Below, piece by piece: positions 1-7,956 of a stretch of DNA of 36,375 nt. Within the stretch, counting starts at the first letter, position 1, and every line of letters starts with the position of its first letter. A model generated the notes under the pieces. That model was given only the letters and a program-made list of their open reading frames with translations, was not told where the DNA came from and searched no databases. The DNA is from an uncultured Selenomonadales bacterium (lineage in GTDB: Bacteria > Bacillota > Negativicutes > Selenomonadales > Selenomonadaceae). Both the position numbers and the translations under genes were made by a program. The stretch lies in assembly GCA_937910665.1 (NCBI GenBank), contig CALEPR010000007.1, positions 1-36,375 on the forward strand, written 5' to 3'.

Positions 1-1172
1 GACTTGAAACAGAAACGCTCGGCAAAAAAGAAGTCAACGAACTTTTGAAAACCGCCCCTGAACCTTTGCGGACAGTTTTGACACTTCGGCAACAAATTTC
101 AAAGTCGTCGGTGAAAAAATATGCGGCGATGGAAAACACAGTTTGTGCGGACGGCAGAGCGCGGGGAATGTTTCAATTTTACGGAGCGAATCGCACCGGA
201 AGATTTTCCGGCAGAAATATTCAGTTGCAAAATCTTCCTCAAAATCATCTGCCGGATTTGGAACACGCGAGGGAACTTGTAAAACTCGGCGATTACAAAA
301 TGCTTGAATCGTTGTATGAATCCGTGCCTGAAGTTTTGTCGGAGTTAATCCGCACGGCGTTTATTCCACAGAGTGGAATGAAATTTATTGTTTCGGACTT
401 TTCGGCGATAGAGGCAAGAGTTTTGTCATGGCTCGCGGGAGAAAGTTGGCGAATGAATGTATTTGCTCAAAACGGAGACATTTACTGTGAAACAGCGTCG
501 AGAATGTTTCATTGCAAAGTCGAAAAGCACGGCGAAAATAAACATTTGAGGCAAAAAGGTAAGCAAGCAGAATTGTCGTGTGGTTTCGGCGGATCGGTCG
601 GAGCGTTAAAAGCGTTCGGAGCATTGGAGTCGGGCATGAAGGAAGAAGAGTTAAAACCGTTGGTTGACGCTTGGCGGGCGGCGAATCCGAATATTGTCCA
701 ATTTTGGTACGACGTTGATGATGCGGCATTGACTTGCGTTAAAGAACACACAACGACGGAAACTCACGGACTGAAATTTATTTATCAAAGCGGAATGATG
801 TTTATAGAACTTCCGAGCGGCAGACGGCTTTCATACGTCAAGCCGCGAATCGGAGAAAATCGTTTTGGCGGCGAGTCAATAACGTACATGGGTATCGGGT
901 CAACAAAAAAGTGGGAGCGGGTCGAAACTTACGGGGCGAAACTTGTTGAAAACATCACGCAAGCGGTCAGCCGCGACATTTTGTGCTTTGCGATGAATAC
1001 TTTTCGCAGTGAAAATATCGTGGCGCATATTCACGACGAAATTGTCATTGAGTGCGACAAAAATATTTCCGTCAAAGAAATTTGCGAGCGAATGAGTCAA
1101 ACTCCCGCTTGGGCAGAAGGTTTGATTCTTCGGAGCGACGGCTTTGAATGTGAATTTTATAAAAAAGATTAA
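1..1172 (+). CDS. DNA polymerase, family A, 5' end cut by window edge
   Basis: C-terminal part of a phage-type family A DNA polymerase that copies the phage genome. The frame is open from base 3, so the true start lies outside the window. The TTG at 45 is only an internal leucine codon. Visible motifs are TGRFSG followed by QNLPQN near nt 195-235, motif A DFSAIEAR near nt 396-420, a motif B region RQKGKQAELSCGFGG near nt 549-593, and motif C HDE at about nt 1032-1040. No 3'-5' exonuclease can be assessed because that part is missing. A small Zn-ribbon gene and then a primase-helicase follow closely, which makes this a replication operon. The motifs are clear; the exact polymerase subfamily is inferred. 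Confidence 0.93.
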   Translation, partial: LETETLGKKEVNELLKTAPEPLRTVLTLRQQISKSSVKKYAAMENTVCADGRARGMFQFYGANRTGRFSGRNIQLQNLPQNHLPDLEHARELVKLGDYKMLESLYESVPEVLSELIRTAFIPQSGMKFIVSDFSAIEARVLSWLAGESWRMNVFAQNGDIYCETASRMFHCKVEKHGENKHLRQKGKQAELSCGFGGSVGALKAFGALESGMKEEELKPLVDAWRAANPNIVQFWYDVDDAALTCVKEHTTTETHGLKFIYQSGMMFIELPSGRRLSYVKPRIGENRFGGESITYMGIGSTKKWERVETYGAKLVENITQAVSRDILCFAMNTFRSENIVAHIHDEIVIECDKNISVKEICERMSQTPAWAEGLILRSDGFECEFYKKD

Positions 1173-1186
1173 CGGAGGACGAAAAA

Positions 1187-1378
1187 ATGTTGTATGTGAA
1201 ATTTAACGGTGAAAATATTCCTTTGGACTATGACAATGTGTATTGCCGCTGTCCTATTTGCGGTCGCGAAGTTTCGGTAGATTTGAGCATTTTTCAGGGC
1301 GATGAAGATTTTGATATTTGCGAAACGGAATTGTTTTGCGACAAGTGTTCCGAAAGTCATGCGAGTAAACAAATTTAA
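1187..1378 (+). CDS. Small Zn-ribbon protein, unknown role
   Basis: 63-aa protein that starts at ATG 1187 after a GGAGG-type site near 1173. It has two cysteine pairs, CRCPIC (about residues 22-27) and CDKC (about 52-55), the spacing of a zinc ribbon that folds around one metal ion. Between them is an acidic stretch. It lies 14 bases after the polymerase and about 40 bases before the primase-helicase, so it is probably co-transcribed with them. Small Zn-ribbon proteins in replication operons may bind nucleic acid or partner proteins. I do not recognise a named family, so the function is open. Confidence 0.75.
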   Translation: MLYVKFNGENIPLDYDNVYCRCPICGREVSVDLSIFQGDEDFDICETELFCDKCSESHASKQI

Positions 1379-1418
1379 CAGCGAGGGCTGCGGATTCTGA
1401 AACGAGAGGTGAAGTCGA

Positions 1419-3632
1419 TTGAAAATGATAATTTACACGTCAAAGTTCGTCGGGAAAGAAAACTGCTGCGTGTATCCTCACAGGCAGATAATCGAGAGTG
1501 CGGAGGACTTGAAAGCGGCGGCGGCGTTTGACCACGTTTGCGGAGCGTTTCGGAACAATTATCGCAGCGTGGCAAATTTTATCGAGTCGTCAACAATCGT
1601 TATGGACTGCGACAACGACGACTCGGAAAATTTTATAACGCCGGAAAAATTTTGTGCGATGTTGCCGGAAGTGTCTTTTGCAATAGTTCCGAGCCGAAAC
1701 GACGGAAAGCCGAAAGGAAATAAATTAGCCCGTCCGCGATTCCACGTGTATTTTCCGACAGAAAAAATTACCGACGCAGAAATTTACGCGAATTTGAAAG
1801 CGGACATTTACAAAAAATTTCCGTTCTTCGATTCCAACGCTCTGGACGCGGCGAGATTTATTTTCGGAAATTCTGCAGAAAAAATAATTTGGCACGAGGG
1901 CGAAGTCACGATTGACTGTCTTTTTTCAAAGCGGACAATTCCTGAAGGCACACGCAACAACACACTTTCAAGATTCGCGGGACGAGTCGTCAAGCGTTAC
2001 GGGGCGACGGAACAAGCGTATAAAATTTTTTTGGAAGAATCCGAAAAATGCGAGCCGCCTTTGGACGAAGAAGAACTTTCAAAAATCTGGCATAGTGCCT
2101 GTCGGTTTGCGAAAAAAATTCAAAGTGAAGAAGGCTATGTGCCGCCCGACGTTTACAATTCGGACTTCAACACACTCAAGCCGCCGGATTATTCGGACAT
2201 CGGACAGGCAAAAGCACTCACGAGCGAGTACGGCGACGAATTGAAATACACCACAGCGACGGATTATATCAGGTACGACGGACGAGTTTGGATAGAATCT
2301 CGTCAGCAAGCGGTCGGAGCGATGGAAGAATTTTTAGACCTTCAGCTTGCCGAATCGAAAGCGGAATTGAACAGGGCTTGCAAGGCACTCGAAGAGAGCG
2401 GAATTTCTGCGGAAGTCATAAAAGGCGGCTCGAAGGCAATTTCAAAAAATATTTTTCCGTCACAAATAAAAATTTTTGAAAAATATCTTGATGCGGCGGC
2501 TTATAAAAGTTTTGTAATGAAACGGCGGGATATGAAATTTGTACTTTCGGCACTTCAGGCGGCAAAACCTATGTTGGAAATTTCGCCGTCGGACTTGGAC
2601 AAAGAAACTTTTTTTCTGAATTGCCCCGACGGAACATACGACTTGCGGCAGGGGATTGCGGGACGCAGAGAACACAAAGCCGCCGATTACATCACGAAAA
2701 TAACTGCGGTTTCTCCGAGCGACAAGGGGAAAGATTTGTGGCTTGCGGCGATTGAAAAATTTTTCTGCGGCGATAAAAATTTGATTGATTACGTTCAGAA
2801 AATAGCGAGTCTGGGAATAATCGGTCGCGTTGACCTTGAAGCGTTAATCATTGCTTACGGCGACGGCAGAAACGGAAAATCCACCTTTTGGAATGTGATT
2901 CAAAAAGTTGTGAACAATTACGGCGGCGGGATTTCTGCGGACGCTTTGACCGTCGGTTGCAAGCGCAACGTGAAACCTGAACTTGCCGAAACGAAAGGCA
3001 AAAGGCTTTTGATAGCGGCAGAGTTGGAAGAAGGTATGCGTTTGAGTACGTCGATTGTAAAGCAGCTTTGTTCGACGGACATCATCAAGGGCGAGAAAAA
3101 ATATAAAGACCCGTTCGACTTTGTGCCGAGCCATATTTTGGTGCTTTACACAAATCACTTGCCGCGAGTGGGAGCGATGGACGAGGGAATTTGGCGGCGG
3201 CTGATAGTGATTCCGTTCAACGCGAGGATTGAAGGCGACGCAGACATCAAAAATTACGCCGATTATCTCTTCAAAAATGCGGGAGAGTATGTGTTGAAGT
3301 GGCTGATTGAGGGCGCGGAAAAAGCAATAGCCGAAGGATTCAAATTCAAAAAGCCCGACTGTGTCGAAAGAGCGATAAACAAATATCGTGCGGATAACGA
3401 TTGGCTGAGTCATTTTTTGGACGAGTGCTGTGAAGTTGCGGAGAATTTTACCGAGAAGTCGGGGAAGTTGTATGCATCTTACAGAGCGTATTGCACAAGG
3501 ACGGGAGATTTTGCGAGAAGTACGACAGAATTTTATACGGCAATCGAACTTCGCGGTTTTCAAAAGCGTAAAAGCAAAAATGGGATTATCGTTTACGGTT
3601 TGCATCTTGTAATCGGCGATTTTGAATCCTGA
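1419..3632 (+). CDS. Primase-polymerase / superfamily 3 helicase (D5-like)
   Basis: 737-aa replication protein. The N-terminal part looks like an archaeo-eukaryotic primase: DCD at residues 63-65, RPRFH at 105-109 and a DAARFIFG motif at 143-150. A PriCT-like linker follows (about 171-235), then a D5_N-like region (about 390-470) and an SF3 helicase core with Walker A GDGRNGKST (481-489), an acidic Walker B-like stretch AAELEE (about 533-538), a YTNHLP sensor (about 577-582) and a WRRL arginine finger (592-595). It would prime and unwind DNA for the polymerase encoded just upstream. The start is TTG 1419, chosen for GAGAGGTG 7-8 bases before it; ATG 1425 is an alternative. The helicase call is firm. 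The primase call rests on three short motifs. Confidence 0.9.
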   Translation: MKMIIYTSKFVGKENCCVYPHRQIIESAEDLKAAAAFDHVCGAFRNNYRSVANFIESSTIVMDCDNDDSENFITPEKFCAMLPEVSFAIVPSRNDGKPKGNKLARPRFHVYFPTEKITDAEIYANLKADIYKKFPFFDSNALDAARFIFGNSAEKIIWHEGEVTIDCLFSKRTIPEGTRNNTLSRFAGRVVKRYGATEQAYKIFLEESEKCEPPLDEEELSKIWHSACRFAKKIQSEEGYVPPDVYNSDFNTLKPPDYSDIGQAKALTSEYGDELKYTTATDYIRYDGRVWIESRQQAVGAMEEFLDLQLAESKAELNRACKALEESGISAEVIKGGSKAISKNIFPSQIKIFEKYLDAAAYKSFVMKRRDMKFVLSALQAAKPMLEISPSDLDKETFFLNCPDGTYDLRQGIAGRREHKAADYITKITAVSPSDKGKDLWLAAIEKFFCGDKNLIDYVQKIASLGIIGRVDLEALIIAYGDGRNGKSTFWNVIQKVVNNYGGGISADALTVGCKRNVKPELAETKGKRLLIAAELEEGMRLSTSIVKQLCSTDIIKGEKKYKDPFDFVPSHILVLYTNHLPRVGAMDEGIWRRLIVIPFNARIEGDADIKNYADYLFKNAGEYVLKWLIEGAEKAIAEGFKFKKPDCVERAINKYRADNDWLSHFLDECCEVAENFTEKSGKLYASYRAYCTRTGDFARSTTEFYTAIELRGFQKRKSKNGIIVYGLHLVIGDFES

Positions 3633-3668
3633 AAATTATGTGAATACAAATTAAACACTGAAAAAAAC

Positions 3669-3688
3669 TTGAAAAAATAAATGGCGTA
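3669..3688 (+). repeat. Interspersed repeat, copy 1
   Basis: The 20 bases TTGAAAAAATAAATGGCGTA occur here and, on the opposite strand, at 34678-34697 with no mismatch. A shorter version (ATAAATGGCGT on the reverse strand) is at 13044-13054. This copy sits in the gap after the primase-helicase gene. All copies are intergenic and lie next to TTACGC or TTATGCG, so the core forms a weak GGCGT...ACGCC dyad. The role is unknown. Confidence 0.7.
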
Positions 3689-3700
3689 TTTATGCGGGTG

Positions 3701-3791
3701 TGCAGGTCGGTGAAACTCTCTACATAAACCCCCTTTAGGGCTGAAAAAATACAAAAAATTATATATAGAGAGGTTTGCCTGAAGACCTGCA
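3701..3791 (+). repeat. Imperfect inverted repeat in 190-bp gap
   Basis: The left arm begins TGCAGGTC at 3701 and runs to CTCTCTA near 3722. The right arm runs from TAGAGAGG at 3766 to GACCTGCA at 3791, so the outer 8 and inner 7-8 bases pair with interruptions between them. The right arm is followed by another AGACCTGCA copy. The gap also holds an AT-rich stretch. It could be a regulatory site or an RNA structure ahead of the small gene at 3823. I see no convincing sigma-70 promoter. Confidence 0.5.
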
Positions 3792-3822
3792 TAGACCTGC
3801 ACCTTGAAAGGGGAAATTTATA

Positions 3823-3927
3823 ATGACTTTTTACACTTATATGAACCGCAATTATCGTGATGATAACGGAGCAAAAGGTGAATTCGTCAAGGAAATGTGT
3901 TTGAAGAATGTTGGAAGGAGTATCTGA
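3823..3927 (+). CDS. Short YozE-like protein (34 aa), probably truncated
   Basis: Short frame beginning ATG 3823 after AAAGGGGAAA at 3807-3816. The product starts MTFYTYMNRNYRDDNG and continues GAKGEFVKEM, which resembles the N-terminal half of YozE SAM-like phage proteins (usually about 60-70 aa). It stops after 34 residues, one base before the TTG start of the VRR-NUC gene, so translation of the two may be coupled. Either the second half of the domain was lost or the gene now works as a leader. The resemblance is from memory of the family and is not certain. Confidence 0.55.
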   Translation: MTFYTYMNRNYRDDNGAKGEFVKEMCLKNVGRSI

Positions 3928-3928
3928 A

Positions 3929-4210
3929 TTGCGTGAAAAAGAAATCGAACACAAACTCGTGACGGAAACAAACAGGTGCGGCGGTTTGGCTTGGAAGTTT
4001 GTTTCGCCGGGCGTTGTAGGAGTACCTGACAGAATAATCTTGTTGCCGCAGGGAAAAATCGGTTTTGTGGAAGTCAAAGCTCCACACAGAAAGCCGCGAG
4101 CAATACAGACGCGCAGGATTGAGCAGTTGCGGGAGTTGGGATTTAAGGTTTTTGTCCTTGACGACGTGGAGCAGATAAAAAATGTTTTGGAGGGAATAGA
4201 AAATGAATGA
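3929..4210 (+). CDS. VRR-NUC domain nuclease
   Basis: 93-aa stand-alone VRR-NUC protein, a PD-(D/E)XK-type nuclease common in Bacillota phages next to SNF2 helicases. It begins MREKEIEHKL. The active-site pattern is visible as GVPDRI (about residues 34-39), then FVEVK (about 50-54) with the catalytic E and K, and a Q about 13 residues later. The start is TTG 3929 because GGAAGGAG at 3913-3920 is 8 bases upstream; an in-frame ATG at 3908 lies ahead of that site. It ends overlapping the ORF6N gene by 8 bases. It probably cuts or processes DNA structures during replication or recombination; the exact substrate is unknown. Confidence 0.88.
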   Translation: MREKEIEHKLVTETNRCGGLAWKFVSPGVVGVPDRIILLPQGKIGFVEVKAPHRKPRAIQTRRIEQLRELGFKVFVLDDVEQIKNVLEGIENE

Positions 4211-4877
4211 ATTGCAGATTTTGGAACACAACGAAGTGCGGGTTATGACTACGGAGCAGTTGGCTGATGCTTACGGTTGTGACAGCCGGAATATTAAGCA
4301 GAATTTCAACAACAACAAAGAGCGTTTTGAGGAGGGCAAGCATTATTTTCGTCTTGAAGGTGCGGAGTTAAAGGCTTTCAAGAGGCAAGTCGAAAATATC
4401 GACCTGCCTTTGAGTAGGTTTGCATCAACAGTTTACCTTTGGACGAAACGTGGTGCGGCTCGTCACAGTAAAATGCTTGGAACGGACAGAGCGTGGGATG
4501 TTTTCGACGAATTGGAAGAAAATTATTTCAATCCGACAAAGAATCTGACACCCGCAGAATATCTTTTGTATCAGGCAAAGCGAATGGTTGAAAACGAAAG
4601 AGCCATTCGAGCCGCAAATGCAAGGTTGGATTCTGTGGACGACAGACTTCAAAAAGTCGAGTCACGTCAAATGACAATCGACAAAAATTATTACACGATT
4701 GTCGGATACGCCAATCTTCACGGAATTAAAGGCGTAAACCGCGACAAAGCCGCAAAACTCGGACGCAAAGCGGCGAACCTTTCAAGACAAAACGGCTACG
4801 AAGTCGGCAGAGAGTACGACGCGAAATATGGCACGGTGCAGACTTATCACACAGATATTTTGGAAATGATATTTTAG
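4203..4877 (+). CDS. ORF6N/ORF6C-type phage regulator (antirepressor-like)
   Basis: 224-aa protein. The N-terminal part (about residues 1-110) fits the ORF6N domain of phage antirepressors and KilA-N relatives: VMTTEQLADAYGCDSRNIKQNF, then FRLEG, then VYLWTKRGAARHSKML. A coiled linker (about 120-160) joins a C-terminal ORF6C-like region with YYTIVGYANLHGIKG. Proteins of this type bind DNA or block a repressor, but they are also found among ordinary early genes. No CI-like repressor is present in the window, so its target is unknown. It overlaps the VRR-NUC gene and is followed after 12 bases by the helicase, which fits one early operon. Confidence 0.85.
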   Translation: MNELQILEHNEVRVMTTEQLADAYGCDSRNIKQNFNNNKERFEEGKHYFRLEGAELKAFKRQVENIDLPLSRFASTVYLWTKRGAARHSKMLGTDRAWDVFDELEENYFNPTKNLTPAEYLLYQAKRMVENERAIRAANARLDSVDDRLQKVESRQMTIDKNYYTIVGYANLHGIKGVNRDKAAKLGRKAANLSRQNGYEVGREYDAKYGTVQTYHTDILEMIF

Positions 4878-4889
4878 GGGAGATTGCGA

Positions 4890-6257
4890 ATGAAGTTTAT
4901 CCCGCATGAGTATCAAAAATTCGCGATAGAGTACATCATAAATCACAACATTTCGGCGTTACTCCTCGATATGGGACTCGGTAAGACAATAATCACACTC
5001 ACGGCACTTGATGAACTTATCCGAAACCGCTTTGAAGTCGGGCGTGTGTTGATAATCGCACCTTTGAGAGTAGCCCGCGACACATGGACGAGCGAAATAA
5101 AAAAGTGGGAGCATTTGAAGGGCTTGAGTTATTCGGTGGCGATTGGAAAAGAATCGGAGCGGCTTGCGGCGTTGAAAAAATCTGCGAACATTTACATTAT
5201 AAACCGCGAAAATGTAGAGTGGCTGATAGAAAAAAGCGGCGTGAAATTCGATTTCGATATGCTTGTGATTGACGAACTCAGCAGTTTCAAATCGCATCAA
5301 ACAAAAAGATTTCACACACTTATGAAAAAAAGACCGCTTGTCAAAAGAATCGTCGGACTTACCGGAACGCCTTCAAGCAATGGTTTAATTGACCTTTGGG
5401 CAGAGTTCAAACTTTTGGACATGGGCGAACGACTCGGAAAATATGTCAGCCAATATCGGGAAAATTTTTTGACTCCCGACAAGCGGAACAGGCAAAATAT
5501 TTTTTCGTACAAGCCGAAGGACGGAGCGAAAGAAGAAATTTATCGCAGAATCGGAGACATAACAATTTCGATGAGAAGTACAGATTTTTTGAAAATGCCG
5601 TCCCTGATAGAAAATCGCGTCGAAGTTTCGATGAACGAACGCGAGCGGAAAATTTACGAACGAATGAAAAAAGAAATGATAGTTCGACTCGGAGAAAAAG
5701 AAATTGATGCGGTCAATGCGGCGGCACTTTCAAACAAACTCCTTCAAATGGCAAGCGGTGCGGTTTATGACGCAGACAGACAAGTTGTAAAAATTCACGA
5801 GCGAAAACTTGACGCATTGGAAGATTTAATCGAAGGAGCGAACGGAAAGCCCGTCCTTGTGGCGTATTGGTACAGGCACGACCTTGAAAGAATCAAAAAT
5901 CGGTTTTCGGTTCGGGAGATAAAATCGGAAAAAGATATTTCGGATTGGAACGAAGGAAAAATTCAAGTCGGAGCGATACACCCCGCGAGTGCGGGACACG
6001 GCTTGAATTTGCAAAGCGGCGGCTCGACAATAATTTGGTTCGGCTTGACGTGGAGTTTGGAACTTTACCAACAAACAAACGCACGTCTTTGGCGGCAGGG
6101 ACAAAAAAATACTGTGGTCATTCACCACATTGTGACGGCAGGTACAATCGACGAAAATGTTATGAAAGCGTTGAGCGAAAAAAATAAAACGCAGTCGGCG
6201 TTGATAGCGGCGGTCAGGGCAAATTTGGAGGTGAATCGAAATGGAGGAAGCGTATGA
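4890..6257 (+). CDS. SNF2-family DNA helicase/translocase
   Basis: 455-aa SF2 ATPase of the phage SNF2 type. Motifs in order: Walker A MGLGKT (28-33), motif Ia IAPLRVARDTW (about 56-66), Walker B variant IDEL (127-130), motif III LTGTP (157-161), and in the C-terminal lobe GHGLNLQ and QQTNARLWRQGQ for motifs V and VI. The start is ATG 4890, with AGGGGAG at 4876-4882; an in-frame TTG at 4884 is too close to that site. It has only the helicase core and no accessory domain. The VRR-NUC protein encoded two genes upstream is its usual partner in Bacillota phages, and they may act together on replication or recombination intermediates. Confidence 0.93.
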   Translation: MKFIPHEYQKFAIEYIINHNISALLLDMGLGKTIITLTALDELIRNRFEVGRVLIIAPLRVARDTWTSEIKKWEHLKGLSYSVAIGKESERLAALKKSANIYIINRENVEWLIEKSGVKFDFDMLVIDELSSFKSHQTKRFHTLMKKRPLVKRIVGLTGTPSSNGLIDLWAEFKLLDMGERLGKYVSQYRENFLTPDKRNRQNIFSYKPKDGAKEEIYRRIGDITISMRSTDFLKMPSLIENRVEVSMNERERKIYERMKKEMIVRLGEKEIDAVNAAALSNKLLQMASGAVYDADRQVVKIHERKLDALEDLIEGANGKPVLVAYWYRHDLERIKNRFSVREIKSEKDISDWNEGKIQVGAIHPASAGHGLNLQSGGSTIIWFGLTWSLELYQQTNARLWRQGQKNTVVIHHIVTAGTIDENVMKALSEKNKTQSALIAAVRANLEVNRNGGSV

Positions 6258-6438
6258 GAAATTGGCGGCGGCGATAATTTTGCAAGCCGTGAACGATTAC
6301 AGACGAGCGGTAAAAACAAAAGACGGCTCGGTAAAGCGTCAAGTTGTAACATTCATTCGCTCGAAGTGGTTCAGAATTTTAACGGGAATCAATCCCGCAA
6401 AATTTGAGCAAAAACTCAAAGAGGAGGCGTTGTCATGA
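6241..6438 (+). CDS. Small hypothetical phage protein
   Basis: 65-aa basic, mostly helical protein starting at ATG 6241 with GGAGGTGA just upstream. It overlaps the helicase gene by 17 bases and the next gene by 4. It contains RRAVKTKDGSVKRQVVTFIRSKWFRILTGINP and no metal-binding or catalytic motif. Small proteins like this commonly sit between the SNF2 helicase and the DUF1492-type regulator in related phages. I do not recognise a function. Confidence 0.75.
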   Translation: MEEAYEKLAAAIILQAVNDYRRAVKTKDGSVKRQVVTFIRSKWFRILTGINPAKFEQKLKEEALS

Positions 6439-6836
6439 CGGCAAAAGAATATTTGAGTCAGGCGTTTTACATAGACAGCGGGATAAATTCAAAACTTGAA
6501 CAGTTGACGGGACTTCATGAATTGGCGGTCAAAGCCACGAGCAGATTGAGCAGAACGCCCGTGAGCGGGAGCAAAGACGCACATCAGCTTGAAGAAGTCA
6601 TTTGTAAAATTTTGGATTTGGAATCGGAAATCGGCAAGGAAATGAAAAGACTTTTGGAATTGAAACAGGAAATAATGCGGGTGATAGAATCGGTGAGCAA
6701 CGCCGACTATAGGATACTGCTTGAGTTTCGTTACCTCTGCTTTTACTCGTGGGAGAAAATCGCGGTGGAAATGGGCTACGACAGGAGATACATTTTGAAA
6801 ATGCACAATCGGGCATTAAATTCAGTGAAAATTTGA
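6435..6836 (+). CDS. DUF1492 / ArpU-like late transcription regulator
   Basis: 133-aa protein. The first two thirds are charged and helical (about residues 50-95 could form a coiled coil). The C-terminal part, with YRILLEFRYLCFYSWEKIAVEMGYDRRYILKMHNRALNSVK, is a sigma-70 region 4-like helix-turn-helix, as in the DUF1492/ArpU/RinA-type activators that switch on phage late genes. It is the last gene of the early block, and the putative late promoter with three phased repeats starts only 4 bases after its stop codon. It is therefore the obvious candidate to act there. It overlaps the previous gene by 4 bases. Confidence 0.85.
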   Translation: MTAKEYLSQAFYIDSGINSKLEQLTGLHELAVKATSRLSRTPVSGSKDAHQLEEVICKILDLESEIGKEMKRLLELKQEIMRVIESVSNADYRILLEFRYLCFYSWEKIAVEMGYDRRYILKMHNRALNSVKI

Positions 6837-6840
6837 AAAA

Positions 6841-6885
6841 GACACCAAAAGACACTTTTAGACACCCCGCCCGATGTGGTATAGT
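6841..6885 (+). promoter_or_regulatory. Putative late promoter with three phased repeats
   Basis: GACACC, GACACT and GACACC begin at 6841, 6851 and 6861, exactly one helical turn apart. TATAGT at 6880-6885 fits a -10 box. The -35 position (about 6857-6862) overlaps the third repeat and does not resemble TTGACA, as expected for an activator-dependent promoter. The site directly follows the DUF1492-type regulator gene and precedes the packaging genes. Confidence 0.68.
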
Positions 6886-6908
6886 ACAATCAGCAAAAAA
6901 ATAAAAAC

Positions 6909-6936
6909 GCCGTCGAGGGCAGAAACCTTCGGCGGC
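6909..6936 (+). other. RNA hairpin in late leader
   Basis: GCCGTCGAGG (6909-6918) pairs with CCTTCGGCGGC (6926-6936) with one bulged T, around a 7-base loop. It lies between the putative late promoter and the HNH gene. Only a short T run follows, so a weak terminator, an attenuator or an antitermination site are all possible. Confidence 0.5.
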
Positions 6937-6960
6937 TTTGATATTTACGGGGGAAATTTG

Positions 6961-7311
6961 ATGCCGAAGAAACCGAAAAGACCTTGCCGTTTTGCGAATT
7001 GTCCGAAACTCACGGAAGATAAAAGCGGCTATTGCATTGAGCATAAAAAAATAATGCAGCGGCATTACGACAAATTCACTCGCGGCTACGACACACATGA
7101 GCGTTACGGCGGGAATTGGAAAAAAATTCGCGACAGATACATCAGGCAAAATCCTTTGTGCGAAATGTGCCGAGCGGAAGGGAAATTCACGGCGGGAACG
7201 ATTGTTCACCACATCAAGCCGCTTTCGGAAGGCGGTACGAATGAAGAAAAAAATTTGATGACGGTCTGTACCGGTTGCCACGAAAAAATACACAGGCGTA
7301 GGGGGATATAA
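6961..7311 (+). CDS. HNH endonuclease (packaging-associated)
   Basis: 116-aa protein with a Zn-binding HNH nuclease domain: CEMC (67-70), HHI (83-85), NLMTVC (98-103), CxxCH (103-107) and a final KIH. The N-terminal 30 residues add another Cys/His cluster (C9, C14, C25, H28) that may bind a second metal. The start is ATG 6961 after GGGGGAAATTTG; the frame is open further upstream but has no site there. A short HNH nuclease directly before the small terminase is typical of HK97-like phages, where it stimulates terminase cutting at cos. That role is inferred from position. Confidence 0.9.
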   Translation: MPKKPKRPCRFANCPKLTEDKSGYCIEHKKIMQRHYDKFTRGYDTHERYGGNWKKIRDRYIRQNPLCEMCRAEGKFTAGTIVHHIKPLSEGGTNEEKNLMTVCTGCHEKIHRRRGI

Positions 7312-7413
7312 ATTATCACAATTTCACGACAATTAAGACCGGAGCGCGGTCACGCACGAAAATTCGCGAAAGTTTTTTGCCTGTTGGAGAAAAAGTTTTT
7401 TGGGGGTGAGTTT
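7312..7413 (+). other. HNH-TerS gap, candidate cos region
   Basis: About 100 bases without a gene between the HNH nuclease and the small terminase, the usual position of a cohesive-end site in phages with this gene order. It contains a GACCG/CGGTC dyad around 7339-7353. The cut site cannot be read from the sequence alone. The end of the gap provides the GGGGGTGA site for the terminase gene. Confidence 0.35.
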
Positions 7414-7941
7414 ATGGGATTGAGAGGACCTCAAATCGGAATGGGCGGCAGACCCAGAAAGCCGCTTGCGGATAAATTGACGGAAGGAAATCCGGGTAAA
7501 AGGAAATTGGAAATGTTGATATTTGATAATTTGCCGGAAGGAGCAGATATGCCGTCACCGAAGGATTTTTTATCGGAACGGCAACGAGACGGTTCATTAC
7601 TTTCGGCAGACGAACTTTACAAAGAAACGTGGGAATGGTTGCAAGAGAGAGGATGTGCCGAATTGGTATCTCCCGCACTGTTGGAAAGATATGCGGTCAG
7701 TGCGGCGCGGTGGATTCAGTGTGAAGAAGCTGTGAGCAAATACGGCTATCTCGGCAAGCATCCGGTTTCGCAACAGCCTATACAGAGTCCTTACGTTACA
7801 ATGAGCCAGAATTACATGAAACAGACAAACCGTCTTTGGGGAGAAATTTTTCAGATAGTGCGAGAAAATTGTGCGACCGAGTACAAGGGAATATCGCCGC
7901 AAGATGATTTGATGGAACAGCTTTTGAGGTCGCGAAAATGA
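7414..7941 (+). CDS. terS: Terminase small subunit, P27 family
   Basis: 175-aa small terminase that recognises phage DNA for packaging. The N-terminus MGLRGPQIGMGGRPRKP and the GNPGKRKLE motif are typical of the P27 family. The middle and end are helical, with QSPYVTMSQNYMKQTNRLWGEIFQIV. The start is ATG 7414, placed by GGGGGTGA a few bases upstream; the frame is open 30 bases further up. The large subunit is unusually far away, at 14633. About 6.7 kb of methyltransferase, amidase, amidoligase and other genes lies between them. Confidence 0.9.
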   Translation: MGLRGPQIGMGGRPRKPLADKLTEGNPGKRKLEMLIFDNLPEGADMPSPKDFLSERQRDGSLLSADELYKETWEWLQERGCAELVSPALLERYAVSAARWIQCEEAVSKYGYLGKHPVSQQPIQSPYVTMSQNYMKQTNRLWGEIFQIVRENCATEYKGISPQDDLMEQLLRSRK

Positions 7942-7956
7942 CGGAGGTGAGAAATT

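Noticed and set aside
4203..4877. ORF6N protein as proof of a lysogeny switch
   Set aside because: No repressor, operator pair or integrase is visible. The domain also occurs in early operons of other elements.
6961..7311. HNH gene as a homing endonuclease in an intron
   Set aside because: It lies between genes directly before terS, does not interrupt a gene, and matches the packaging-associated HNH proteins of HK97-like phages.
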